A stretch of 64,000 nt of DNA from Nocardia inohanensis NBRC 100128 (GTDB lineage: Bacteria > Actinomycetota > Actinomycetes > Mycobacteriales > Mycobacteriaceae): positions 248,001-312,000 of the forward strand of contig NZ_BDBK01000010.1 of assembly GCF_001612945.1 (NCBI RefSeq). The letters are read 5' to 3'. The notes under the pieces are model-generated. The model did no database searches and had not been told where the DNA came from. It saw nothing but the letters and a program-made list of their open reading frames with translations. Of the stretch, positions 17,450 to 25,679 are shown piece after piece. The number at the start of each line of letters is the position of its first letter. Within the stretch, counting starts at the first letter, position 1. The position numbers and the translations under genes were made by a program.

Positions 17450-18655
17450 ATGTCCCGTCAGCAGCGATCTTCGAGGGTCCGCGCCGCCGAGGATGACGGC
17501 GGGCGCCGCACCGGCCTGCACCGGCAACACCGCCCCTGGTCGACGCTGCTGTACTACGCGCCCGTCGTGCTCGCGACCGCCCATGCGGGGTTGACCATGA
17601 GCACCGGAACCAATCCGACCCTGATCGCCTGGACCGTGGCCGCGATCCTGCTGCTGATCGTGCGCCGGCGCTTTCCGCTGCTGACCTTCGCCGTGAGCAT
17701 CCCGGCCGGGATCGAGACCCTGGTGCCCGCGATGGTCGCCGCGTACAACGTGGGCCGCCGATACACCTCCGCGGTCGTCCTCATCGGCTGCGTGCTCACC
17801 ATCACCGCGGTCAACGTCTGGTACGCCGCCTCCGGCTACACCGTCTTCACCTCGCCGGACGCCCGCATTTCTCGCACCGACATCGGCTCGCTGATCAACG
17901 ATTCGCTGCTCTCGCTGATGCTCGGCGCAGCCCCGGTGCTGCTCGGCCGCCTCGTCACGGCTCGCCTCAGCCTGCAAGACCGTTATCTCGAACTGAAACG
18001 TGCCAGGGAGGAAAGCGTCCGGCTGCGCACCCAGAGCGCCATCGCGCGGGAACGGAATCAGCTCGCGTCCGAACTGCACGATGTGGTGTCACACAATGTC
18101 AGCCTGATCGCCGTGTGGGCGGGCGCGCTCGAGATGACGAATCCGAACGACGATGCCCGGTCCGCGGCGGCGACCATTCGCGGTATGTGCGTACAGACCC
18201 TTGATGAACTGCGGAACGTGCTCGGCATTCTGCGCACCTCGGGGTTCCGCACCGCCGATTCGCTCGACCTGCATCCGATCACCGCGGATCTGCCGAAGCT
18301 GCTCGCCGACAGCGAACTCGACCTCGAAGTACAGGGCGTCCCGGCCGCCGATCTCACCGGTCCCACCCAGCGCACGATCTACCGCACCGTCCAGGAGGCG
18401 TTGACCAACGTGCGCAAGCACGCCCCGGGCGCGCGGGTGACCGTCGAGTTCACCGCCGACGATCGGGAAATTGTTGTCCGCGTTCACAATACGGCCGGTG
18501 ATGGCACGCATATCGGATTGCCCGGCGGCGGTCAGGGGCTGCAAGGGTTGCGCGAACGCGCGGAACTGATCGGCGGCACGCTGGAGGCCGGGCCCGACGC
18601 TGCCGGCGGCTACGCCGTGCTCCTGCGCGCACCCCGCACCCGCCCGAACGGCTGA
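17450..18655 (+). CDS. sensor histidine kinase, NarL-type (HisKA_3)
   Basis: The 401-residue protein has four or five membrane helices (residues 32-170), a linker coiled coil, an H-box RNQLASELHDVVSHNVS with phospho-acceptor His210, an N-box EALTNVRKHAPGA and a glycine-rich lobe GLPGGGQGLQGLRERAEL. It should autophosphorylate and signal to a LuxR/NarL-type response regulator. No response regulator gene is adjacent, so it is orphaned here; its stimulus is unknown. Confidence 0.92.
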   Translation: MSRQQRSSRVRAAEDDGGRRTGLHRQHRPWSTLLYYAPVVLATAHAGLTMSTGTNPTLIAWTVAAILLLIVRRRFPLLTFAVSIPAGIETLVPAMVAAYNVGRRYTSAVVLIGCVLTITAVNVWYAASGYTVFTSPDARISRTDIGSLINDSLLSLMLGAAPVLLGRLVTARLSLQDRYLELKRAREESVRLRTQSAIARERNQLASELHDVVSHNVSLIAVWAGALEMTNPNDDARSAAATIRGMCVQTLDELRNVLGILRTSGFRTADSLDLHPITADLPKLLADSELDLEVQGVPAADLTGPTQRTIYRTVQEALTNVRKHAPGARVTVEFTADDREIVVRVHNTAGDGTHIGLPGGGQGLQGLRERAELIGGTLEAGPDAAGGYAVLLRAPRTRPNG

Positions 18656-18868
18656 ATCCGGTTCCGCAACGGACACAACGGGGTTGGTTGCGGACACCGT
18701 GCGTCCGACGCATAGTCGGCGCTCGCGCAGTCGAATACGGTCACCCGTGGATCCGCCCACCACGTGGATCCGATCTCGAATCCCAGCGCCGGAACTGCGT
18801 GCCGGTTCGGGATTCGCTCACCGGGCAGGCCGGCGGTCGTCGGGGGACTCCCTGTCCTGTGGGCCGCG

Positions 18869-18901
18869 ACGCCGCCAGGAACACCCGCTTCCTGGCGGCG
18901 T
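18869..18901 (+). promoter_or_regulatory. hairpin upstream of the FhuF leader
   Basis: Two perfect 13-base arms (18869-18881 and 18889-18901) enclose a 7-base loop. It lies after the histidine kinase gene and 36 bases before the leader-peptide ATG. There is no T run after it, so it may be a kinase terminator or a 5'-leader structure of the reductase mRNA. Confidence 0.6.
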
Positions 18902-18937
18902 TCGCGCGAGGCCCTACCGAGCGGGGAAGGAATCGGC

Positions 18938-18988
18938 ATGGCAGACAAGACCGCGGCCGATGGGACCCGGCGATGGGGCCTGGCATGA
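18938..18988 (+). CDS. 16-residue leader peptide before the FhuF-like gene
   Basis: The ATG at 18938 has a very strong binding site (GGGGAAGG, seven bases upstream). It encodes MADKTAADGTRRWGLA and stops at a TGA that overlaps the downstream ATG in an ATGA. The next gene itself lacks an equally good site, so its translation is probably coupled to this leader. No run of one amino acid suggests classic attenuation. Confidence 0.5.
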   Translation: MADKTAADGTRRWGLA

Positions 18989-19827
18989 CCGTGCCCGCCA
19001 ACCCGTTGGCCGGGACCTACACCGCGCTGACCGTCGCGTCACCGGTGCTGAATATCGACACCGAACCGAGAGACGGTGCCGACGGCTGGTTTTCAGCGCA
19101 ATCGATCGCCTCGAACGCCGATGTCGTTGCCGCGCTGGTAGATCGAGAGCAACAGCGGATCACCGAAACCCACGGGGTCGCGCCGCCGCGGTGGATCGCC
19201 GCGACCTGGGCACTGCATCGCTACGCCTTCACCGCGGTGGCCGCCCTGACCGGGCCGTGGTATCTGGAGCAGCGAGTTCCCGTAATATCACTGCCGCACA
19301 CCGCTTTTCATCCCACCGAGCGCAGGCTGTCGGTGGCGCGCATCGAGCGTCTGCACTGTTCGGCCTCCGATCCGCTCGCCGGTGAGGCCGTGGCCGACAT
19401 CGCGAGCGATCCGGAAGACCTGGCCGTGCGTCTGCGCACGACCGTCGCCGACCGACTGGCTCCGATCCTGAACGCTTTTCGCGGTGAGACGCGACGCGGC
19501 GACCGGGCACTGTGGGGCCTGGCGGCCGATGAACTGGCGGACAGCGTCTGGCATATCGGGCGTGTGTTCGGCACCGAGGACGCCGCCGTCGCCGCCGTTA
19601 CTCGATTGCTCCCCCACGCGATCGGCCGCTTTCCCGGTGGCGCGCGTTTCATCCGGGGCCCGCACGGCTGGTGCCGAACCCAGCTCAGTTGCTGTCTGTA
19701 CTACGCGGTTCGCCCGGCCGAACAGTGCGCGGGCTGCCCGCGCGGAGCTATGAGGACTGCGGCGGAACCATGCTGGACCGGCGACCCCAGACGAACCAAA
19801 CCACCGGTCCCAGAAGCGGAAAAGTGA
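18985..19827 (+). CDS. FhuF-like siderophore-iron reductase
   Basis: The 280-residue protein ends with the FhuF-type 2Fe-2S motif: Cys236-Cys237, then Cys248 and Cys251 (CC-x10-C-x2-C). FhuF-like proteins reduce ferric hydroxamate siderophores in the cytoplasm to release iron, so this gene complements the nearby uptake and biosynthesis operons. The ATG at 18985 overlaps the stop of a leader peptide; a second ATG at 18973 is in frame but less well placed. The 3' end overlaps the convergent small membrane-protein gene by 80 bases. Confidence 0.85.
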   Translation: MTVPANPLAGTYTALTVASPVLNIDTEPRDGADGWFSAQSIASNADVVAALVDREQQRITETHGVAPPRWIAATWALHRYAFTAVAALTGPWYLEQRVPVISLPHTAFHPTERRLSVARIERLHCSASDPLAGEAVADIASDPEDLAVRLRTTVADRLAPILNAFRGETRRGDRALWGLAADELADSVWHIGRVFGTEDAAVAAVTRLLPHAIGRFPGGARFIRGPHGWCRTQLSCCLYYAVRPAEQCAGCPRGAMRTAAEPCWTGDPRRTKPPVPEAEK

Positions 19828-20023
19828 ACATGAGCAGAATCCACACCGCCTTGCCGCCGGCCGCGTAATTGCGGGAACGAACGGCGCTCACCACGGCTGC
19901 CACGAAGAGCACTACGACCACGCAAATCAAAAGTATCAATGCGATACCGGCGACGGTCCCGCCGATGGAATCGCTGTCCGGTGCAGCCGGCACCGACGCG
20001 ACGAAAATCGTTTCACCCATCAT
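19748..20023 (-). CDS. small PLDc_N-type membrane protein
   Basis: The 91-residue protein has two hydrophobic helices, one after an acidic N-terminus (GTVAGIALILLICVVVVLFV) and a second containing WILLMFTFPLLGPVVWFVWG. This is the layout of the phospholipase D-nuclease N-terminal (PLDc_N) family, small integral membrane proteins of unknown role. A TTG nine bases further upstream is an alternative start. The C-terminal coding part overlaps the FhuF-like gene on the other strand. Confidence 0.75.
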   Translation of the reverse strand: MMGETIFVASVPAAPDSDSIGGTVAGIALILLICVVVVLFVAAVVSAVRSRNYAAGGKAVWILLMFTFPLLGPVVWFVWGRRSSMVPPQSS

Positions 20024-20248
20024 GCGATTCAATCGCCACCGCCGGCGGTGAACCCCACACCGTCAGCAACCTGACCGCATCGCCCATTCCAGCGGCCGGT
20101 CCTCCCCCCGATCTCGCCTCCGCGACATGTCCGATGCGCCCCCTTTCCGTCCGGCAACCCCCTTGTCGCCCAATTTCTTTCATAGTCGAATGACATAACC
20201 GCAGCCTGCGGTAGCCGGATAAACGATCTGTTCATCGAAAGAGGGGAT

Positions 20249-21298
20249 ATGACAGGGAAATTACGGAAGGCAGGACCTGGACTGCTGGTCTCCGTCGGCC
20301 TTCTCGCCGCGCCGAGCATTCTCGTATCGCCCGCAACCGCGGATCCTGGCAACGGCGTGTCGTTGCTCGGCAATGCAGCCATCGAGCCCGCCGCCGGCCA
20401 GGACTGCCTGGCCGACCGAACCTGCTTCGACACCGGAACGCTGGCCGGCGGCGCGGCCCTCGCCGCCGGCCTCGGAGCCCTGACCGGTTCGGCCGCAATC
20501 GGTTCCGCCGCGGTCGGATCAGCCGCTGTCGGCTCCGCGATGCTGGGTTCCTCGGAGGCGGGCCTGCTCGGTTCCGGTTCGGCCGCGACCGGCTCGGCCG
20601 GACTGGGTGCGGCCGGCGCGGGGGCCGGGGAAAGCACACTCGGCGGACTCGCGGGCCTCACGACGGGCTCCGCCGCCCTCCTCGGTGCACTCGGATCGGC
20701 GGGTCCCGCGGGTGCCAAGGGAGATACCGGCAACGAGGGTCCAGCCGGTCCCACCGGTCCCACCGGACCGCAAGGTGACACCGGCCCCACCGGACCACAA
20801 GGCGACACCGGACCCGCAGGACCCACCGGACCACAAGGCGACACCGGACCCGCAGGACCCACCGGACCACAAGGTGACACCGGCCCCACCGGACCACAAG
20901 GCGACACCGGACCGACCGGACCGCAAGGCGATACCGGACCCGCAGGCCCTGCCGGACCACAGGGAGAGAAGGGCGACACCGGACCAGCCGGACCACAAGG
21001 CGACACCGGACCCGCAGGCCCTGCCGGACCACAGGGAGAGAAGGGCGACAAGGGCGAGCCCGGTGGCATTGATGCCGCCTCTCTCAACCAAGCGCTCGGA
21101 GACCTGACGCCGGACCAGGTGAGCGACATGCTGACCAAGCTCAATGTGTCCCAATGGTTCACGCTCGAACAGATCAGCGGTGCCACCAGTTACCGGTACA
21201 AAATCGTTTACAGCGGTCCGGGCGCACCCGCGGGCGGCATCGAAATGCCACTGCTCCAGCGAGGTTACGACCCAGACAGAGACGGGGAGACCTGGTAG
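20249..21298 (+). CDS. secreted collagen-like protein
   Basis: The 349-residue protein has a signal peptide (residues 1-30), a Gly/Ser/Ala-rich repeat region with GSAA-type units (about 70-145), about 40 uninterrupted Gly-X-Y triplets (roughly 150-273; mostly GPQGDT, GPTGPQ, GPAGPA and GEKGDK) and a 75-residue non-repetitive C-terminal domain starting at GIDAASLNQALGDL. Bacterial collagen-like proteins form triple helices at the cell surface. No LPXTG or membrane anchor is seen. GAGGGG precedes the ATG. The C-terminal domain is not recognised and may drive trimerisation. Confidence 0.9.
   Translation: MTGKLRKAGPGLLVSVGLLAAPSILVSPATADPGNGVSLLGNAAIEPAAGQDCLADRTCFDTGTLAGGAALAAGLGALTGSAAIGSAAVGSAAVGSAMLGSSEAGLLGSGSAATGSAGLGAAGAGAGESTLGGLAGLTTGSAALLGALGSAGPAGAKGDTGNEGPAGPTGPTGPQGDTGPTGPQGDTGPAGPTGPQGDTGPAGPTGPQGDTGPTGPQGDTGPTGPQGDTGPAGPAGPQGEKGDTGPAGPQGDTGPAGPAGPQGEKGDKGEPGGIDAASLNQALGDLTPDQVSDMLTKLNVSQWFTLEQISGATSYRYKIVYSGPGAPAGGIEMPLLQRGYDPDRDGETW
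20700..21065 (+). repeat. tandem repeats encoding Gly-X-Y collagen triplets
   Basis: Near-identical 9, 18 and 36-base units recur here. A 36-base unit encoding GPAGPTGPQGDT is duplicated with one base change, and a longer unit ending in GPQGEKGD occurs twice. The near identity indicates recent expansion by slippage or unequal exchange. Confidence 0.9.
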
Positions 21299-21362
21299 TT
21301 GTAGTTCCTCCGCATCGCACGCTGGGAACTCCGCACCGGGTATCGGCCGGCCCCACAGCCGT

Positions 21363-22601
21363 TCACTCGGTGCGGAGCTGCAAACCGGGGTTCTCCGCGA
21401 GGACGTCGACCGCGCTCTGAGCGATCATGACAATGCTGGGAACGGCTCGCACGAGCTGATCCACTAACGGCCCGAGTTGCTGTAGTAGTGACCGAGTATC
21501 GACGATATCGGCGATATCGACGAGTAGTTGCTTGATCTCGTCGGCCAATGGGATATCGGGAACATCAATCGACGGCATTTTTTCCGGCTTGTTGGTCGGA
21601 AACCGTATCGGCTTACCGAAGTCGATAAACCCGCCTCTGCTTACGACGCCCATCGCCAATGTTCCCGAGACCAGTGGGCCCCCGCTGTCCCCCGGCAGGG
21701 TGAACGCGCTGTGCATGAAACGGGTCGGCGGTCGTTGCGGATCGGGTTGGTCGAGCTGGGTGATCACCCCGCAGGTGAATCCTGTGGTCGCACCGGATTT
21801 GCACACCGGCGCACCCACCACTGGAATGCCTACGCCGGTGATCGAAAGGGTTCCGTTCGCGGTGCGGACCAAGCTGTTGTCGAAGGATCCCTTGACCTCT
21901 TCACGGATCCGGACGATCGCGTAGTCCCGCCGGCCGTCATTCACGGTTTTGTCGAATTCGCCGGTCGCCGTGCCACGGGTGGGGCCCGGCGGCATGGCGA
22001 ACGTCTGCACCTTCTCTCCGTCGACCGCGGTCGGATTGCAGTGACCCGCGGTGAGCACGACCGGATCGCCGCTGCTGTCCGCGGCGTTGAATGCCCAAGA
22101 GCAGTTGGTGTTTTCGGCGTAAAAGGGGTCTCCCCCCGCAGCCTGATCGCCGCCGGAGTTCGCAACGGCATCCATCAGCACCTGCCGAACCGAATCAGCT
22201 CGAACTGTCGGCAGTTCAGGCGTCGCCGTGGCATCGACAGCAAGGATGCCGGCCCGCTGAGCTGCTTCACGGGCCGCCGCGGAATCGTGCTGAAGGGCGA
22301 CCACCGCGCGGCCCTGGCGGTCCAGCCATTCTCCTGTCACCGCACCCGGAAAACGTTGACGCAGTTCTGTGGCAAAGCCGTGCAAACGTTGCGCCAGATC
22401 GACCTGTCTCAAGTATTCCTGTGGATCGAGCCCCAGATCTCGCTCAAGCGCGGCAGTCAACGCTTGTCGTGCATCCGCGGCATAGGTGGTGTCGGGTTCT
22501 GCCGCCGCGCCGGTCATCGCGACCATCGAGAACGGCAGCGTGGCAGCAATGCAGAGCAGCAGCCGAGATCTGGCGGCGCCACGAGCGAAGAATCGAACCA
22601 T
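21363..22601 (-). CDS. secreted S1 serine protease, streptogrisin/alpha-lytic type
   Basis: The 412-residue preproprotein has a signal peptide (to about residue 35), a pro-region of about 110 residues and a chymotrypsin-fold protease with His187 (TAGHC), Asp226 (DYAIV) and Ser306 (GDSGGP). A C-terminal extension of about 90 residues (after position 320) is rich in hydrophobic and acidic helices. The pro-region presumably assists folding as in alpha-lytic protease. The ATG at 22601 gives a proper signal peptide, while longer upstream frames do not. Confidence 0.88.
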   Translation of the reverse strand: MVRFFARGAARSRLLLCIAATLPFSMVAMTGAAAEPDTTYAADARQALTAALERDLGLDPQEYLRQVDLAQRLHGFATELRQRFPGAVTGEWLDRQGRAVVALQHDSAAAREAAQRAGILAVDATATPELPTVRADSVRQVLMDAVANSGGDQAAGGDPFYAENTNCSWAFNAADSSGDPVVLTAGHCNPTAVDGEKVQTFAMPPGPTRGTATGEFDKTVNDGRRDYAIVRIREEVKGSFDNSLVRTANGTLSITGVGIPVVGAPVCKSGATTGFTCGVITQLDQPDPQRPPTRFMHSAFTLPGDSGGPLVSGTLAMGVVSRGGFIDFGKPIRFPTNKPEKMPSIDVPDIPLADEIKQLLVDIADIVDTRSLLQQLGPLVDQLVRAVPSIVMIAQSAVDVLAENPGLQLRTE

Positions 22602-23007
22602 GCCTGCTGAAGCTAGACAGACCCACTTCAACCACACAAACAGTAAAAACGATCTGTCCGCCCGAAGCTCTCCCCGGGGTGAACCTCCCCCGATGGTCGA
22701 ACCCGATCGCCAGGGCCGAATACTCGGAATCACCCTCGGTTTGCGCACACTGAACCACGAGTAGCGATATCTCGAAGAGCGAGGGGAATACCGGACATCG
22801 AGGCAATGCACCCTGTCGGTCACGCGGTGCTGCTATTAGCCTGACCACGGCAGTAAATCTCTTTCTCCCTCCACTTCGCCAACCGGTTGGACGTCCATTC
22901 TTTCGACCACCGGTCAGACATCGGCGAGGAAAATTCCCGGCTTCCGATCGGCTGCCGCATTACCAGCACTGATCAACGAATCAATCGAGCTGATCCAAGG
23001 AGCAGGC
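22602..23007. other. divergent intergenic region with a palindrome
   Basis: This gap holds the promoters of the leftward protease and the rightward SDR gene. A perfect 12-base palindrome (CCAACCGGTTGG, 22879-22890) lies about 120 bases before the SDR start and could be a regulator site. Nothing else is recognisable. Confidence 0.4.
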
Positions 23008-23766
23008 GTGAGCCAGCAGAACGAACGCGTATTGCAGGGCAAGATCGCACTGGTGACGGGAGGTTCCAGGGGCATCGGCGCCGCGATCGTCGACCGCCTT
23101 GCCGCCGACGGCGCGGCAGTGGCCTTCACCTACAGCCAGGCCGAAGCGGAGGCGCGGGCACTCGTCGAAACCATCACCGGTCGTGGCGGCAGCGCGGTCG
23201 CGATCCGCGCGGACGCCGCCGACCCCCGTGCCGTCAACGACGCTGTCGCGCAAGTCGTCCAACGGTTCGGTGCTCTCGACATCCTGGTCAACAACGCCGG
23301 AGTCGTACATCACGCCGAGCTCGGGGCATTCACGCTCGAGCAGTTCGACCGCCTGGTCGCGGTCAACGTGCGTGGCGTCTTCACCGCCATCCAATCCGCG
23401 AGCGCTCATATGGGCCACGGCGGGCGGATCATCACCATCGGAAGCATCAACGCCACTCGCGTCCCACTGCCGGGGACCGCGGTATACGCGATGACCAAAG
23501 CTGCTGTCGCCGGGCTGACCCGCGGTCTGGCCCGCGAACTGGGACCACGCGGCATAACCGTGAACAACGTGCAACCGGGGCCCGTCGATACCGATATGAA
23601 TCCGGACGACACACGCGAATTCGCGGATACCATGCGAGCGATGCTGCCGCTGGGCCACTACGCCGAACCGGCCGACATCGCCAGTGCCGTCGCCTATCTC
23701 GCCCGCCCCGAAGCTCGTTTCATCACCGGCACCAGCTGGGATGTCGACGGCGGCTTCGCGGTCTGA
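23008..23766 (+). CDS. SDR-family oxidoreductase
   Basis: This 252-residue classical short-chain dehydrogenase has the cofactor loop TGGSRGIGAAI (near residue 17), NNAGVVHHAE, the catalytic Ser of IGSINATRVP and the pair Tyr-x3-Lys in VYAMTKAAV, with PGPVDTDMNP after it. It should oxidise or reduce an alcohol/ketone with NADP(H). The GTG at 23008 has AAGGAGCAGGC upstream. The gene stands alone; substrate unknown. Confidence 0.92.
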   Translation: MSQQNERVLQGKIALVTGGSRGIGAAIVDRLAADGAAVAFTYSQAEAEARALVETITGRGGSAVAIRADAADPRAVNDAVAQVVQRFGALDILVNNAGVVHHAELGAFTLEQFDRLVAVNVRGVFTAIQSASAHMGHGGRIITIGSINATRVPLPGTAVYAMTKAAVAGLTRGLARELGPRGITVNNVQPGPVDTDMNPDDTREFADTMRAMLPLGHYAEPADIASAVAYLARPEARFITGTSWDVDGGFAV

Positions 23767-23788
23767 AATCTGCACCGCGGCCCATCGC

Positions 23789-24002
23789 ATGGGCGATGAC
23801 GACGCCATGCTCGATGTGGTGGCCAGTGCGAACATCGCCAGCGGTTTCCACGCGGGCGATCCTGCCATCATGCGCCGCACCTGCGCGCTCGCGGTGGAGA
23901 AGGGCGTCCGTATCGAAGCGCACGTCGGCTATCGCGATCTGGCCGGTTTCGGCCGCCGCACCATGGTTGTCGCACCGGACGAGCTGGCCGGAGGCGGGTA
24001 CG
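23789..24002 (+). pseudogene. remnant of 5-oxoprolinase subunit A (PxpA/LamB-YcsF)
   Basis: About 70 codons encode GDDDAMLDVVASANIASGF, HAGDPAIMRRTCALAVEKGV and AHVGYRDLAGFGRR, which is the conserved N-terminal part of PxpA. The usual start with the Asn-Ala-Asp-Leu-Gly-Glu metal-site motif is missing, and the remaining two thirds of the protein are absent downstream. One typical Cys (ACGFHAGDP) is Ser here. It is a double-truncated fragment right after the SDR gene. Confidence 0.75.
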
Positions 24003-24300
24003 GCGCGCAGCGTGGTCTCCCCGGTTGGAAGGAGGGGATTGCGGAACCCCCGGCGCGTGCACCGGGATTCTTTGGACTGCTTACCGTTCGGTGCGTCATA
24101 CGTCGGTTTCACGCGCCGCACCCGCTCGAGCGTGTGGCCGGCCGGGAGTGGTCGACCGGCCACACTCCATCGACGGTAGGCCCGCCGCCACTATCGATCC
24201 GACCTGTGCGCGGTGACTGACCGGTATGCCCCCTCTATGACCGCAACGATGCCCACGCCGAGACCTACTGGCGGGGCAGCTGCGGCCGGCCGATGCCGGT
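24003..24300. other. intergenic remainder after the PxpA fragment
   Basis: I see no gene, RNA or clear terminator in these 298 bases. They probably represent decayed sequence from the loss of the PxpA region. Confidence 0.4.
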
Positions 24301-25236
24301 TCAGTTCGCTGCCGGGTCCAGGGCGGCGCGGATCTCGGGCACCGATTCCGTCGCCCACGTCTCGAAGGTTTTCATCGCCGGATAGATCAGGCGGGTAACC
24401 GTCCCGTCTCCCCAGCAATCGGCGGCATGGCGATCGAAGAACTCGAACATCTGGGCCAGGTCCCTGGTGGGTTCGTCGACGCTGTACTCGGCGGCCGACT
24501 TCGGGCGGTGGCGCACCGTCTCGCCGAGCACCCGGCTGAACGTTTCGGCAATTTGATCGGAGGTGCGCAGCTCGCTGATCACCGGGACGGTTACGCCGTA
24601 GTAGCTCTCCCGATCCGCGAGCATGCGCGCCACGACCCCGCCGAGATCGCGGATGTCGAGAATCGGAAGACTGCCGTTCCGCAAAGTATTCGCGAACGTT
24701 GCGACCCCATCGACGTCGCGGAACAGCTTGAGCAGTGGCACCTCGAGCCAATTCTGGTAGTACCAACCGGGATGCACGAACGCGACCGGCGCCCCCGCGT
24801 CACGATAGTGCTTCTCCACCGAGAACTTGCCCTCGTAGTGCGGGACATCCAGCGCCCCGCCGGTGATATCCCAGACGCCGGGCAGACTGCTGTACACGAT
24901 ATTCGTGATCCCATGCCGCAGCGCGGCATCGATGACGGCACGTCCCTGTTCGTACTCACCGCGCTGCTGCGGTTCCCAGAAATTGGACACCAGGAAAAGC
25001 GCGTCGGCGCCGGGCAGTACCTGATCACCGACCCCCGGATCGTCGAGATCACCCCGCACCATCTCGACACCGCGTGCGGTCATTCGCTGCGCCGCCGGAC
25101 CGGCCGGATTCCGGCTGACCCCACGCACCCGCCAAGTCCCGCCGCGGAGCAAATGATCGATGACACTGCCGCCTTGCGCACCGGTCGCGCCGAACACGAC
25201 AGCGGTACGCAGGTCCGGACCTTCAGCTGAGCTCAT
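24301..25236 (-). CDS. NmrA-family NAD(P)-binding protein
   Basis: The 311-residue protein starts with the atypical-SDR dinucleotide motif VVFGATGAQGGSVIDHLL and continues with the NmrA/HSCARG pattern (NPAGPAAQRMTARGVEMVRGD, VYSSLPG, FVHPGWYYQNWLEV). Members act as redox sensors or as quinone/aldehyde reductases. The ATG at 25236 follows GGAAAGGCGAT, and the longer frame upstream has no such signal. No operon partner is present. Confidence 0.87.
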   Translation of the reverse strand: MSSAEGPDLRTAVVFGATGAQGGSVIDHLLRGGTWRVRGVSRNPAGPAAQRMTARGVEMVRGDLDDPGVGDQVLPGADALFLVSNFWEPQQRGEYEQGRAVIDAALRHGITNIVYSSLPGVWDITGGALDVPHYEGKFSVEKHYRDAGAPVAFVHPGWYYQNWLEVPLLKLFRDVDGVATFANTLRNGSLPILDIRDLGGVVARMLADRESYYGVTVPVISELRTSDQIAETFSRVLGETVRHRPKSAAEYSVDEPTRDLAQMFEFFDRHAADCWGDGTVTRLIYPAMKTFETWATESVPEIRAALDPAAN

Positions 25237-25679
25237 ATCGCCTTTCCGTTCACCGAATCCAGGACGACGCGCCCATACCGAGGGCCGTTCGGGGACCACT
25301 GTCAGATCGGGACGACGAGTGGCAGCGGGTGGTATCCACCGGGGCGCTCGAGACTGCGGAGAGGCTGATGCAAGTAGCCCGTGAGCAGGGCAAACAAACC
25401 GAACATGGTTGCCGAAGATAGACCGATCCGAAACTCGCGCCTACCTGTTCGGAACGCACCGTCCGATACGCCACCCGCATTGTCCCGATACCCCCTTGCC
25501 TGCGCGAAGCCCGAGCGAAGGGTCTACCTCGCACCGGCTCGCGGCGCTCGAAACTGCCCATAGCGGGGGCGAACCGGACAATATCGGCTACGGAACCTCG
25601 GCACGGATCGCGTGATCGTTAGCGTCGCCTCCGTCACTCTCAGCGACCTTGCACGGGGGGTTGAAGGAGCCGGCTCGAC
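25237..25679. other. divergent intergenic region
   Basis: These 443 bases separate the NmrA-like gene from the dioxygenase-like gene. Reading frames across it lack a start signal and coding character. No operator or RNA structure is recognised. Confidence 0.4.

Noticed and set aside
20740..21060. Repeated units that could suggest a CRISPR array.
   Set aside because: The units are contiguous, in frame and encode Gly-X-Y triplets; there are no unique spacers and no cas genes.
20029..21186. Long open frame (385 codons) on the minus strand opposite the collagen-like gene, Pro/Ser/Gly-rich.
   Set aside because: It mirrors the GC-rich Gly-X-Y repeats, lacks a start signal and signal peptide, and the plus strand gives a clear collagen protein.
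25250..25561. 103-codon minus-strand frame between the NmrA-like and dioxygenase-like genes.
   Set aside because: Cys/Ser-rich low-complexity content, no binding site, and it runs into the NmrA-like gene in another frame.
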